Assembly (NCBI RefSeq): GCF_014646335.1
Contig: NZ_BMNG01000016.1
Coordinates: forward strand, 1-64,000
Source of the DNA: Streptomyces lasiicapitis
GTDB taxonomy: Bacteria; Actinomycetota; Actinomycetes; Streptomycetales; Streptomycetaceae
Length of the DNA: 64,000 nucleotides
Direction of reading: 5' to 3'
Each line of letters starts with the position of its first letter. The stretch's first letter is position 1. Of this stretch, positions 52,933-62,060 are shown in pieces. The translations under genes and the position numbers were made by a program. The notes beneath the pieces were generated by a model. That model was not told the origin of the DNA, ran no database searches, and worked only from the letters and a program-made list of their open reading frames with translations.

Positions 52933-53232
52933 ATGAGCCACGTCCGAGTGGAGACCGTCGCCCTCGACGCGGGCGGGAGCAGGCAGATTGCCACCAGGAC
53001 GCGGACGACGTCGCCGCTCAATGGCCGCGCCGCCGAGCTCGAGGAAGCCATTGTGCAAGCGTCGGCCATCGCGCAGGGGTCACTGGCCCAGGTGCCCGCG
53101 CGCCAGGGCTGGCAGATCTCCAGCATGGAGGTCACCTTCGGTCTCACCCTCGCCGCCGAAGCCGGAGTCATCCTCTCCAAAGCCTCCGCCGAGGCGTCCT
53201 TCGAGGTCACCCTGACCGTGGAGCGGACGTAG
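52933..53232 (+). CDS. Trypsin-co-occurring domain (Trypco1/CU044_2847-type) protein
   Basis: A 99-aa protein. The C-terminal half GWQISSMEVTFGLTLAAEAG, then VILSKASAEASFEVTLTVER is the beta-rich Trypco1 domain, which genomic studies of conflict systems find next to trypsin-like proteases. ATG 52933 follows GGGAAG; the frame is open upstream to 52690 but that is spurious. It is followed after 7 bp by the protease gene, so it is the first gene of a three-gene operon. It probably binds or presents the protease; the detailed role is unknown. Confidence 0.8.
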   Translation: MSHVRVETVALDAGGSRQIATRTRTTSPLNGRAAELEEAIVQASAIAQGSLAQVPARQGWQISSMEVTFGLTLAAEAGVILSKASAEASFEVTLTVERT

Positions 53233-53239
53233 GACGCCC

Positions 53240-54124
53240 GTGACCTGCGGACCGTACTGGGTGGATCTGCACCGGGCCGAACAGCGGCTCGGCGGCGGCT
53301 TCCTGCTGACCAACTGGCTCGTGCTCACAGCACTGCACTGTCTGCGCGGTCTCGCGCAGATCGATGAGCGGGTCGATGTCGTCCTCGCCGACGGCCGCCG
53401 CCTCGCGGCCCACGTCAGCAGGCTTGACGCGGAGGCGGACCTGGCACTCGTCAGCATCACGTCGCCACAGCGTGCGGCCCCTCAGATCCCGAACTCGGGG
53501 CCCGCCAGGATCGGCGGCCGCTGGCGGGGCCCGTACCGCCCCGCGGCCAACGACGTGGAGCTCAGCGGACGCATCGACACCAGGGCAGCCGCGTACCTGT
53601 GCGAGGGCGGCGGCATCATCGAGGCGCTGCAGCTGTCGGCGGACCAGCTCCTGGGTGACTACTCGGGCTACTCCGGCGGCCCGGTCGAGGACACGACGTC
53701 CTGCGACGGCCCCGCCCCCGAGCACAACGGGAGCAAGCAGGACGCGGTGGTCGTCGGCATCCTCCTGGAGCAGGCACCGGACCGGACCGTGGCCGACCGC
53801 GCGGCCAACGTCCTCTTCGCGGCCACCATCGCGGAGGCGATGCGTCGCTTCAACTACCTGGACGTCGCCCACCTCGTCGACGTGCTGCGGCCGCCCCTCG
53901 ACGCGGAGTCCGCCGTCGCGAGCGCCGTATCGCCCCAGGCTGCCCGAGGCACTACGGTCAACCCCTTGGTCAACTCCATGGCCGCCAAGGCCGACGAACT
54001 CTTCGAAACCATCCAGGAGTGGTCCGCGCAGGGCGTCATGGACCCGGCCCAGATCTCGGAGCTCACCTTCATGGTGGCAAAGCGGAAGATCCAGGCCGAG
54101 CTCGGCGAGGGCGGTGCCCCGTGA
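53240..54124 (+). CDS. Cytoplasmic trypsin-like protease
   Basis: A 294-aa protein without a signal peptide, so probably intracellular. Trypsin-fold residues: His in GGGFLLTNWLVLTALHCLRG, Asp in LDAEADLALVSI, Ser in DYSGYSGGPVEDTT. All three are present. The C-terminal ~70 residues are helical (MAAKADELFETIQEWSAQGV, then VMDPAQISELTFMVAKRKIQ), as in effector-associated adaptors. GTG 53240 has GGA seven bases upstream. Its stop overlaps the start of the TPR/HTH protein (GTGA). It forms a system with the Trypco1 protein. Confidence 0.82.
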   Translation: MTCGPYWVDLHRAEQRLGGGFLLTNWLVLTALHCLRGLAQIDERVDVVLADGRRLAAHVSRLDAEADLALVSITSPQRAAPQIPNSGPARIGGRWRGPYRPAANDVELSGRIDTRAAAYLCEGGGIIEALQLSADQLLGDYSGYSGGPVEDTTSCDGPAPEHNGSKQDAVVVGILLEQAPDRTVADRAANVLFAATIAEAMRRFNYLDVAHLVDVLRPPLDAESAVASAVSPQAARGTTVNPLVNSMAAKADELFETIQEWSAQGVMDPAQISELTFMVAKRKIQAELGEGGAP

Positions 54125-56745
54125 CGGGTGAACTCCGGCTCGCGCGAGGGCGGCACCGCCCGCAGCGGCTCTGGCGCCGCGCGCTGTCCCATGCGCGAGC
54201 CGCCCTCAGCGGCGACCTCGAAGCCCAGGCCCGCCTCTTCGACGATCTGTCCCAGCTGCGCCACTCCGCCTCCGCCCTCCGTCCGGCCACGGCGGCGCGC
54301 GACCTCACGATCCTCATCTCGTTCCTGGATGCGCTCGGCCACCACGACGCCGTCCAGTCCCTCCTCGACGACCTGGCCGCAGGGATCCTCCAGGACTCTG
54401 TGCGGGTCGATCACGACGCCGCGTGCCGCAACCAACTGGCCGTCGTTCTGGCATGCCGTGGACAACTCACCGCGGCGGCCCACCTGCTGGACGACGTACC
54501 GTCATCGGACACCGGCGCCGAGACCACGGCGCTCAGGGCGCACACCCTGGCCAATACCGCCGCTGTCGCCCTGCGGCTCGGCGACATCCCGGCGGCGGCG
54601 GATCAAGCTCGCCAGGCACTCGACATCCTCACCGCGGGAACCGCCCCCGAGTCCCACCACGACGTACAACTGCTCGCGCTGGCCGTCAGCACGGCCGCAG
54701 CCCGCGCGATGGGCGAGGACACCAGGGCTGACACCCTTCTGGCTGAACTTGACGCCTCCGTCCGGGACTTGGTGCGCAAACGCGGCAGCGACCACCCCAC
54801 ATCCCTTTCCGCGCTCGTCACACTGGCCTCCGCTGAATCCTCATCGGCACGCGCGGCCGGCGACTGCGAGCGTCTGGAACGGGCCACGGACGTCCTTGCC
54901 ATCGCGGCCCAAAAGGCGTCGGCCCTGATGGGTCCCGAACACCCGCAGGCGATCTCAGCGACGCTCGCCCTCGCAGCAGCGGAGTACGAGGCCGCCAGCG
55001 GCTCCGGGTCCCGGCAGCGCGTCGACGACGCCAAGGAACTGATGGCGGCGGCCGCCGAGCGGGCGGGGGCCCTGCTCCCGGACGCCAGTGCAGCGGGGAA
55101 CCCCCGGGCCCCCCGGGACAGCGAAAGCACCAGAAGCTCCGAGGCCGCCGCCCGAGACTTGGCCCAACTCGCCATCGGCGAGTTGGGCGATGTTGCAGCC
55201 GTGAATACTGAAGTCGCCGCCGCGCAGGAGGAAGTGCACTCACAGCAGGCCGATCCTCCTCCCGTTACGGAACAGCTGAGTGCACCTGAGTACGCGAGCC
55301 CCGCCGTCGCCAAGGCATCCCGGCCCCACCAGTCCTCTGCAACAACGGAGGCACCAGCCCCGACGTCCGCCACCGCGCTCAACCGGCGCCTGGCTGCCTT
55401 CATCACGGAGGCCGAATTCACTCATGCCGGACTGGCCCGCCGGATCGACCAACTCGGCCAGGAGCACGGCCTTGATCTGAGGTACGACGAGACGTCGGTC
55501 ACCCGATGGCTGCGTGGTCAGCAACCACGCGGCAGCACCCCGGCCCTGATCGCCGAGGTCTTCGCCCGCCGACTCGGACGCAGAGTGTCAGCGACAGATC
55601 TCGGCCTTGATCCGATCACGGTGTATGCGGGCTTGGAGTACGCGACCACCCAACAGGAGGCCGTCGACATCGTCAGTTGTCTGTGGCGAAGAGACTCCGG
55701 CGATCTCGTCGAGCTCCGCAAAGTGGCCTTCACCCCGTCGGGACTAGTGGTGCCTGCCCGCGACTGGATTATCGGGCGGGCCGATGAACGAGTCGCGCAA
55801 GATCCCCACACGCAGCCGCGAGCTTGGTATGGCGGAAAGGGGCCAACTCAAGTCCTTCCGGGCGACATCTCTGCCTTGCGCTCGGTGAGCGACCTCTTTC
55901 GCACGCTGGACGAGGCTTATGGCGGCGGCCACGCGCGGCAGGCACTGATCACTTACCTCGCGCACCAGCTGGAGCCATTGCTGCGTGGCACGTATGACGA
56001 GGAGACAGGTCGCCGCCTCTTTGCGGCGGCCTCCGACCTCACCAGGCTCGCGGGCTGGACGTCCTACGACATCGCCGCGCACGGAATCGCCCAGCGCTAC
56101 TTCGTGCAGGCCTTGCGCCTCGCACAGGCGGCCGGGGACCGGGCATACGGTGCCTACGTCCTCGTCACCATGAGCCAACAGGCCGTCTACCTCGGGCACG
56201 GGCGGGAAGCGGTACAGCTCGCGCGCGTGGCGCAGCAGGGGGTCGGTACCAACGTCCCGCCCATCGTCCAAACGCTGCTTTACGCAGCGGAGGCGCGCGG
56301 GCACGCGTTGCTGGGCGAGGTTCGAGCCTGCACCGCTTCCCTCACGCACGCCGACCGGGCGTTTGCGACCGCCCGGCCCGGCGATGAGATCCCCCGCTGG
56401 GCACGCTTCTTCGACGAGGCGCAGCTCTTGGACGACTTCGCTCACTGCCACCGCGACCTCCTGCAGTTCCGGGCTGCCGCCGGGCACGCCGAACGGTCCC
56501 TGCAACTGCGCGCCCCCGCTTACGCTCGCAGCAGCCTGCTCTGCAAGGTCGTCCTTGCCACTGCCCGCCTCGGCCTCGGTGAACTCGACCAAGCCTGCCA
56601 GCTGGCTGCCGAGGCAGCCGGACAGACGGCAGGGATGAGGTCGATCCGGGTGATTGAGTACATCAAGGACTTCGAACGGCGCCTCGAGCCGTTCCGTGGC
56701 ACAGCGGATGTACGTGCGTATTACAGGCGCGCGTCGGCTGGATGA
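54121..56745 (+). CDS. TPR protein fused to an NsdA-like HTH/TPR regulator
   Basis: An 874-aa protein. Residues 1-~310 are TPR-like helices (LANTAAVALRLGDIPAAADQ, ARQALDILTAG). A Pro/Ala linker (~330-418) follows. From ~420 begins a complete NsdA-type regulator: HTH LNRRLAAFITEAEFTHAGLA, SVTRWLRGQQPRGSTPALIA, then VYAGLEYATTQQEAVDIVS, GGGHARQALITYL and C-terminal TPRs (YVLVTMSQQAVYLGHGREAV). NsdA-like proteins normally start at that point and control differentiation and antibiotics. GTG 54121 overlaps the protease stop. The fusion links a protease-associated sensor to a DNA-binding regulator, and is unusual as far as I know. Confidence 0.78.
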   Translation: MTGELRLARGRHRPQRLWRRALSHARAALSGDLEAQARLFDDLSQLRHSASALRPATAARDLTILISFLDALGHHDAVQSLLDDLAAGILQDSVRVDHDAACRNQLAVVLACRGQLTAAAHLLDDVPSSDTGAETTALRAHTLANTAAVALRLGDIPAAADQARQALDILTAGTAPESHHDVQLLALAVSTAAARAMGEDTRADTLLAELDASVRDLVRKRGSDHPTSLSALVTLASAESSSARAAGDCERLERATDVLAIAAQKASALMGPEHPQAISATLALAAAEYEAASGSGSRQRVDDAKELMAAAAERAGALLPDASAAGNPRAPRDSESTRSSEAAARDLAQLAIGELGDVAAVNTEVAAAQEEVHSQQADPPPVTEQLSAPEYASPAVAKASRPHQSSATTEAPAPTSATALNRRLAAFITEAEFTHAGLARRIDQLGQEHGLDLRYDETSVTRWLRGQQPRGSTPALIAEVFARRLGRRVSATDLGLDPITVYAGLEYATTQQEAVDIVSCLWRRDSGDLVELRKVAFTPSGLVVPARDWIIGRADERVAQDPHTQPRAWYGGKGPTQVLPGDISALRSVSDLFRTLDEAYGGGHARQALITYLAHQLEPLLRGTYDEETGRRLFAAASDLTRLAGWTSYDIAAHGIAQRYFVQALRLAQAAGDRAYGAYVLVTMSQQAVYLGHGREAVQLARVAQQGVGTNVPPIVQTLLYAAEARGHALLGEVRACTASLTHADRAFATARPGDEIPRWARFFDEAQLLDDFAHCHRDLLQFRAAAGHAERSLQLRAPAYARSSLLCKVVLATARLGLGELDQACQLAAEAAGQTAGMRSIRVIEYIKDFERRLEPFRGTADVRAYYRRASAG

Positions 56746-56939
56746 TCCCGGGTAGAGGGGAGCAGACGCTTGGCGCTGCTCACGTTCGTGCGGCTGCGGC
56801 TGGGATTGCCGCAAGTGACCGCCCTCCGGGTCCGAAACAGACGTATCCTGCCACGCCCACATCACGGCTCAGCACCCACGTCGAGCATCCGCACCGCCCC
56901 GCTACCAGCGCATTTGCCCGCTCAAACGGGCGCGCAGCG

Positions 56940-57877
56940 CTAGGACCTGTCTGACAAATGATCACCTGGTTGGTTCGCGAAGCCAGAGGATCAGCGAGGC
57001 CAGGACGACTCCGGCACGGTAACGGGTGGCGAGCTTGTCGAACCTGGTGGCGATCGCACGGAACTGCTTGAGACGGGCGAAGCATCGTTCGACCGCGTTG
57101 CGGTCGCGGTAGATCTCCTTGTCGAAGGCGGGTGGGCGGCCGCCGAGGTTGCCGCGTCGGCGGCGGTTGGCAACCTGGTCGCGGCGTTCGGGAATCGTGG
57201 CAGCGATGCCCCGGCGCCGCAGCAGGTGGCGGATCGCTCGGCTGGAATAGGCCTTGTCGCCCAGCACCCGCGTCGGCGTCGTGCGCGGGCGGCCCGTGGC
57301 GATGCGTGGGATGCGGATCTCGTCGAGGGTCTGGGCGAACGCGGTGGCGTCGTTGGCATTGCCGGGCGTGAGCACGATCGACAATGGCAGGCCCCGGCCA
57401 TCGACGGCGAGGTGGACCTTGGTGGTCAGTCCGCCGCGGGAGCGGCCGAGGGCCTGACGTGTCTGCGAATGGCCCGGATCTTCCAGTTCGTCCCTGCCTG
57501 CGGCCCCCTTTTGCGTGCGCCGACAGCGTGCTGATGGGCCCGGTTGATCGTGGAGTCGACGGCGACGGTCCACTCGACCCGGCCCACCGCGTCGTCACGG
57601 ACCTGGACCTGCTCCAACAGCCTTGCCCAGGTGCCGTCCGCCTCCCAGCGGGCGAACCGCTCGTAGACGGTCTGCCACGGCCCGTACCGCTCGGGCAGGT
57701 CGCGCCAAGGAGCCCCGGTCCGCAGCCGCCACAGCACACCATTAACCATCTGCCGATGATCACGCCATGGACGGCCACGCCCGTCCGCCTGGGGCAACAG
57801 GGGCTCAATCCGCTCCCACGCCACGTCCGTCACCTCACCTCGACCTGCCACAAGGTCAATTATCAGACCGGCTATAG
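56940..57877 (-). mobile_element. IS5-family insertion sequence (two-frame type)
   Basis: Left end CTAGGACCTGTCTGACA at 56940, right end TCAGACCGGCTATAG to ~57877, an imperfect inverted pair that keeps a CTAG target. Inside are orfA and orfB of the IS427-like group. The right end has drifted more than the left. It lies just before the methyltransferase gene. Related ends occur at 58600-58613, 58902-58915 and ~16412. Confidence 0.75.
56962..57833 (-). CDS. IS5-family transposase, orfA/orfB with probable -1 frameshift
   Basis: OrfA starts at GTG 57833 (VTDVAWERIEPLLPQADGRG, PWRDHRQMVNGVLWRLRTGA, AVDSTINRAHQHAVGARKRG with the first Asp) and stops at 57426. OrfB overlaps in the -1 frame and continues GGLTTKVHLAVDGRGLPLSI, RVLGDKAYSS (second Asp), DRNAVERCFARLKQFRAIA (Glu) to TGA 56962. 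A run AAAAGGGGG at 57504-57514, where orfA reads CGC AAA AGG and orfB AAG GGG GCC, is a plausible slippery site. All catalytic residues are present, so this copy may be active. Confidence 0.78.
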
Positions 57878-57887
57878 AGTCCTGCCT

Positions 57888-58517
57888 GTGGCGAATCATC
57901 AGGACGAGACCAGGGCGGCCTACGACGGAGTCGTCGAGCTGTACGCATCGCTGTTCGCAGACCGGCTGGAGACACAACCGTTTGCCCGAGCCATGATCGG
58001 CACCTTCGCCGAACTGGTGCGCGCGACGGGCAACCTGCGGGCAGCTGACGTCGGGTGCGGGCCCGGACATCTGACGGCCATGCTGCACGAACTGGGCCTG
58101 GACGCCTTCGGACTCGACCTCTCCCCCGGCATGGTCGACCACGCCCAGCGGGCCCATCCGGCGCTGCGCTTCCAGGAGGCGCGGATGGAGTCCCTGCCGA
58201 TCGAGGACGGCGTGCTCGGCGGCGTACTGGCCCACTACTCGATGATCCACACCCCTCCGGGGGAACTGCCGGAGCTGCTCGCCGAGCAGGTACGCGTCCT
58301 GGCGCCGGGTGGCCTGCTCCTGGTCTCCTTCTTCGGGACCGACGGACCGGAGCCGGTCCGGTTCGACCACAAGGTGGCGCCTGCCTACAGCTGGCCGGCG
58401 GACCGCCTCGCCGAACTGCTGGCCGATGCCGGGCTCGTTCCCTTCGCCCGACTGCTCCACGATCCGGCCTCCGAACGGGGCTTCCTCGACGCCCACCTGC
58501 TGGCCCGCCGTTCGTAG
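57888..58517 (+). CDS. Class I SAM-dependent methyltransferase
   Basis: A 209-aa methyltransferase. Motif I VGCGPGHLTAMLHELG near residue 56, acidic motif II FGLDLSPGMV, then FQEARMESLPIEDG and LAPGGLLLVSFFG as motifs III and IV. GTG 57888 lies 10 bp after the IS5 right end, so its native promoter and perhaps its first codons were replaced by the insertion. Methyl acceptor unknown. Nothing downstream belongs to it; an IS fragment starts at 58600. Confidence 0.87.
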   Translation: MANHQDETRAAYDGVVELYASLFADRLETQPFARAMIGTFAELVRATGNLRAADVGCGPGHLTAMLHELGLDAFGLDLSPGMVDHAQRAHPALRFQEARMESLPIEDGVLGGVLAHYSMIHTPPGELPELLAEQVRVLAPGGLLLVSFFGTDGPEPVRFDHKVAPAYSWPADRLAELLADAGLVPFARLLHDPASERGFLDAHLLARRS

Positions 58518-58599
58518 GTCCTGCCTGGCAATACCCGCCGGACGGTCGGAGCGCCTCCGGACTGCCGGCTCGGCGGACGCTCGCTGATCCGACGGGAAG

Positions 58600-58915
58600 T
58601 GTCAGACAGGCCCTAGACCGCTCGCAGGACTCTGTCCCATTTTCCGTCTGCTGACCAGCGGCGATGCCTGTTGTATGCCGTCTGCCACTTTCCGAACCGT
58701 GCCGGTAGATCCCGCCATGGGATACCGGTCCGTTGACGGAACAGGATCCCGTTGATCACCTGACGGTGGTTCTTCCAGCGCCCTCCGCGTCCCACGTTCT
58801 TCGGCAGGTGAGGCCGCAGCCGGGCCCATTCCTTGTCCGTCAAGTCACCGCGCCCCACCTCGACCGGAACGATCAGGATCCAGGCCGGTCACGCGACCCA
58901 TCGGACAGGCCCTAG
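58600..58915 (-). mobile_element. Truncated IS5-family copy
   Basis: Between CAGACAGGCCCTAG (58600-58613) and GGACAGGCCCTAG (to 58915) the minus strand encodes only an N-terminal transposase piece: MGRGDLTDKEWARLRPHLPK, NHRQVINGILFRQRTGIPWR, then FGKWQTAYNRHRRWSADGKW and a stop near 58613. Both ends have the same orientation, so one true end was lost by deletion. Its CTAG coincides with the stop codon of the aminotransferase gene. Confidence 0.75.
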
Positions 58916-59844
58916 CCCTCGGCCCGCGGAACTCGTACCGAAGTAAGCCAGTCCGCCGACGGCGTGTTCTTCCCGGCCACCGCGTCCCGGTACGCCTCGC
59001 GCAACGCGGTGGTGACCGGTCCGGGCGCGGGCAGTGCGGTGGGGCGGTCGTCCAGGGACTCGACGGGGACGATGCCGATCGCGGTGCCCGTGAGGAACAG
59101 CTCGTCGCAGGTGTACGCCTCGGCGTGGGACAGGGGGCGCTCCTGGACGGGGATGCCCGCCGCGCGGGCGAGTTCGAGCACCGTGGCGCGCGTGATGCCG
59201 GGCAGGATGCCCTCGTGCACCGGAGGCGTGTGCAGCACGCCGGATCGTACGAGGAAGACGTTCGCGGCGGAGCTCTCGGAGAGGTGACCGGCGTCCGTCA
59301 GCAGGAGCGCGTCGTCGTAGCCCGCCCGTACGGCGGCCAGCTTGGCGAGCGAGGAGTTGAGATAGGCGCCCGTGGCCTTCGCCAGGGGCGGGATCGTGTC
59401 CTGGTGGGTGCGGCGCCAACTGCTCGTCATCAGGCGCCAGTTGCGGGCAGCCTGCTCCTCCCACTCCCAGGACGCGAGGGCCACGCGCACGGCGGACAGG
59501 TCGAGGGCCACGCCCATGCTGCCGTAGCCGAGGTAGACCAGGGGGCGGACGTAGCGGGGGCCGTGTCCGCCCGCGGCGATCAGGTCGGTCGTCGCGGCGG
59601 CCAACTCGTCCTCGGTGTAGGGGATGTCCATGCGGTAGACGCGGGCGGAGCGGGTGAGCCGCGCGAGGTGGTCGCGCAGCCGGAACACGGCGAGGGTGCC
59701 GTCCGCCGTCTCGTGCGCGCGGATTCCCTCGTACACCGCCCAGCCGTAGTGCAGGGACTGGGTCAGGACGTGCACTTGGGCGTCCTGCCAGGCGACGAGG
59801 CGGCCGTCCATCCAGATGTACTCGGCCGGGGTCAGCACGGTCAT
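58912..59844 (-). CDS. Class IV PLP aminotransferase (branched-chain type)
   Basis: A 310-aa IlvE-like enzyme: YIWMDGRLVAWQDAQVHVLT, SLHYGWAVYEGIRAH, then the PLP Lys in LAKATGAYLNSSLAKLAAVR and ESSAANVFLVRSG before GILPGITRATVLELARAAG. It transfers an amino group to or from a branched or other hydrophobic 2-oxo acid. ATG 59844 follows GAGGAG and overlaps the Ldh-family stop (ATGA). It is the last gene of the operon. Its stop codon TAG lies inside the CTAG of a neighbouring IS end, so the extreme C-terminus may have been altered. Confidence 0.88.
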   Translation of the reverse strand: MTVLTPAEYIWMDGRLVAWQDAQVHVLTQSLHYGWAVYEGIRAHETADGTLAVFRLRDHLARLTRSARVYRMDIPYTEDELAAATTDLIAAGGHGPRYVRPLVYLGYGSMGVALDLSAVRVALASWEWEEQAARNWRLMTSSWRRTHQDTIPPLAKATGAYLNSSLAKLAAVRAGYDDALLLTDAGHLSESSAANVFLVRSGVLHTPPVHEGILPGITRATVLELARAAGIPVQERPLSHAEAYTCDELFLTGTAIGIVPVESLDDRPTALPAPGPVTTALREAYRDAVAGKNTPSADWLTSVRVPRAEG

Positions 59845-60968
59845 GGGGTGCTCCTCGTGGTGGGCCGCAGGGTGGGGGCGTCGATGCCATGGCGGCGGGC
59901 GAGCGCGTACAGCGCCCGTGCCGTGTCGGTGTCCAGCCGGATGCCGAGCCGGGCGGCCTCGCGTGCGCTGCGGCACTCCGGGTCGCCGGGGCACAGCACG
60001 GCGGACGCCTCCGCCGCCGGGGCCGCCCGGGTCGTCTCGACGAGGTCGTGCAGCCGCCCGTCGAAGGCGCCGCGGCCGCCGAAGAAGGCGGGGTCCAGGC
60101 AGAGGAGGAAGTGCGCCACCCGGCGGCCGCCGGTTCGCGCGCGTTCCATGTGGTCGAGCTCCCAGTCGAGCGGCGCGTCGGCGAGCGCGGCGGTCAGCAG
60201 TGTCACGGCCATCCCCAGGCCCTGCCCCTTGTACCCGGGGCCGACCGGCGACAGCGCCGCGACCTCGGCGGCGTCCAGGACGCCGCGGCCCTGACCGTCC
60301 GCCGCCCAGCCCGCTTCGAGCGGCAGGCCGCGGCGCCCCCGCTCCCGGACCTGGCCCAGGCACACCTGGCTGGTGGCCATGTCGAGGACGAACTCGTGGT
60401 CGCCCGTGCCCGCCGCGACACTGAGCGGATTCGTGCCGAACAGCGGATCACGGCCGTTGTACGGCGCCACGCGCGAGGAAGCGGACGTCATCGCCCAGCC
60501 GGCCATCCCGGCCCGGGACATGGCACGGCTGTGGATCGAAGCGGCCGCGAAGTGGTTGGAGTTGCGCACCACGACGACCCCGACCCCGAACTCCGCGGCC
60601 CGCCGCACCGCCTCCCGGGCTCCCACCGCGCCGGCGACCACCCCCAGCGCCGCGTCGGCGTCGAGCAGAGCCGTCGGACCGCTCTCCCTGACCACCTCGA
60701 TCCGCGGCGCGGCGTTGGCGATCCCGCGCGCGAGGTCGTCCAGATAGCCGGGCAGCAGCCGCAGCCCGTGCGTGTCGATCCCGCGCATCGACGTCTCCAC
60801 GAGCGCGTCGGCAACGATCGCGCACGCCTCGTCGTCCACTCCGCGCTCGCCAAGGGCGCATACCGCGATCCCGCGCGCCGTGTCCGCGTCGACGCGGTAC
60901 GTGCGCGCGCCCGGGCCCTCCGTCCTGGGCCCCGAATTCGACACTGACTTCGGCGCTGGCTTCGGCAT
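59841..60968 (-). CDS. Ldh-family (malate/L-lactate dehydrogenase type) oxidoreductase
   Basis: A 375-aa enzyme of the YlbC/ComC/DpkA family, which reduces 2-oxo acids or cyclic imines with NAD(P)H. Family motifs: MRGIDTHGLRLLPGYL (catalytic His region), VVVVRNSNHFAAASIHSRAM, GTNPLSVAAG and EFVLDMATSQV. The N-terminal ~20 residues are Pro/Ser-rich and extra. ATG 60968 is ten bases after GGGGGAG; a GTG two codons upstream is possible. The diiron-oxygenase gene ends 84 bp upstream. Its stop overlaps the aminotransferase start. Confidence 0.87.
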   Translation of the reverse strand: MPKPAPKSVSNSGPRTEGPGARTYRVDADTARGIAVCALGERGVDDEACAIVADALVETSMRGIDTHGLRLLPGYLDDLARGIANAAPRIEVVRESGPTALLDADAALGVVAGAVGAREAVRRAAEFGVGVVVVRNSNHFAAASIHSRAMSRAGMAGWAMTSASSRVAPYNGRDPLFGTNPLSVAAGTGDHEFVLDMATSQVCLGQVRERGRRGLPLEAGWAADGQGRGVLDAAEVAALSPVGPGYKGQGLGMAVTLLTAALADAPLDWELDHMERARTGGRRVAHFLLCLDPAFFGGRGAFDGRLHDLVETTRAAPAAEASAVLCPGDPECRSAREAARLGIRLDTDTARALYALARRHGIDAPTLRPTTRSTP

Positions 60969-61052
60969 TGGCACAGGGCTCCCCCTCCTCCATGGACGCA
61001 CGGCAGGACGTGCGACAGGACCCGCGGACTGGACGGGCGGATTACAGGCCGA

Positions 61053-62057
61053 CTACAGGACGTACGGCAGCTCGCCCGACACCTTCACGCTGGACCAGTC
61101 GAAGTCGATCCGGTCCAGGACATCGAGCTCGGCAAGCACCTGATGCAACCCGCTGTAGTCCCGCAACAGTGCCGTGCGCCCCGCCGACCGGCAGTCCTGG
61201 AGCATCTCCGCTCCGCCCTCGACCCCGACCAGGCGCATGATCGCCTCCCATGCGCGGTAGTCGTTCGCGGAGTAGGCCCCCAGCGCCTGGCACAGCGCGT
61301 CGAGCAGGAACCGCTGCTGTTCGTCGGTGAGTTGGGGGTAGAGCACCTTGAGCAGTTCACCGCTGATCGAGCCGTGGCACACCTCGTCGTGGCGGTGCAG
61401 CCGCGACAGCGCCACGTTCATCGGCTGCACCCCTTCGGCGCCCGCGACCAGTTCGAGATAGGCGCCGATGGACAGTTCGGTGGTGGTGGAGAACGCGAGC
61501 GTGAGCAGGCTGCGCTGCCAGCGCTCCGAGGCCCGGTCAGTGAGTTGACGGTGCGTCACAGGGACGTAGGGCAGCGGGAGTTCCTTTTCTCGGTACTGCG
61601 CGCCGCGCCGTGCGCGGGTCACGTCGCTGGCCATCCGGTGCATGAGGATGTGGTACTGCTCGTCCACCATGGCCTGCATCAGTGAGACCTCCAGCGCCTC
61701 CCCCCACAGCCCGGGGAACTCACCGCGCAGGATCAGCCCGAAGGCCGGGTTGACGACATGGGTCTCGGAGTACTCGGTGTTCCGGTTCAGGGCGATCATC
61801 GCCCAGGTGAGGATGGACTCGCGCTGCTGCGGCAGCAGTTGGCAATAGACCGGGTGGTCGGCGAAGGGGACGATCTCCTCGGGGTAGTCCGGCAGTGCGG
61901 GGTCGAACAGGTCGAGCAGGGCGGAGTCGTCGCGCTTGACGGTGGCCCTGCGCCTCCAGTTGGCGGCCAGGCGGTGGATGACCGGGTTGTCGACGGCACC
62001 GAACACCTCGGAGCCGAAGGCGTCTTCCTCGAAGTTGCTGACGAACCGTTCGTCCAT
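61053..62057 (-). CDS. AurF-like diiron N-oxygenase
   Basis: A 334-aa ferritin-like protein. Diiron ligands are in NTEYSETH (93-100), DEQYH (132-136), TTELS (192-196) and HRHDEVCHG (221-229), the four-motif pattern of AurF/CmlI-type oxygenases, which oxidise amines to hydroxylamines, nitroso or nitro groups. ATG 62057 is only three bases after the DMT-transporter stop. Position between a radical-SAM aminomutase homologue and amino-acid redox enzymes suggests it oxidises the nitrogen of an aminoacyl-derived intermediate. Confidence 0.85.
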   Translation of the reverse strand: MDERFVSNFEEDAFGSEVFGAVDNPVIHRLAANWRRRATVKRDDSALLDLFDPALPDYPEEIVPFADHPVYCQLLPQQRESILTWAMIALNRNTEYSETHVVNPAFGLILRGEFPGLWGEALEVSLMQAMVDEQYHILMHRMASDVTRARRGAQYREKELPLPYVPVTHRQLTDRASERWQRSLLTLAFSTTTELSIGAYLELVAGAEGVQPMNVALSRLHRHDEVCHGSISGELLKVLYPQLTDEQQRFLLDALCQALGAYSANDYRAWEAIMRLVGVEGGAEMLQDCRSAGRTALLRDYSGLHQVLAELDVLDRIDFDWSSVKVSGELPYVL

Positions 62058-62060
62058 CGT

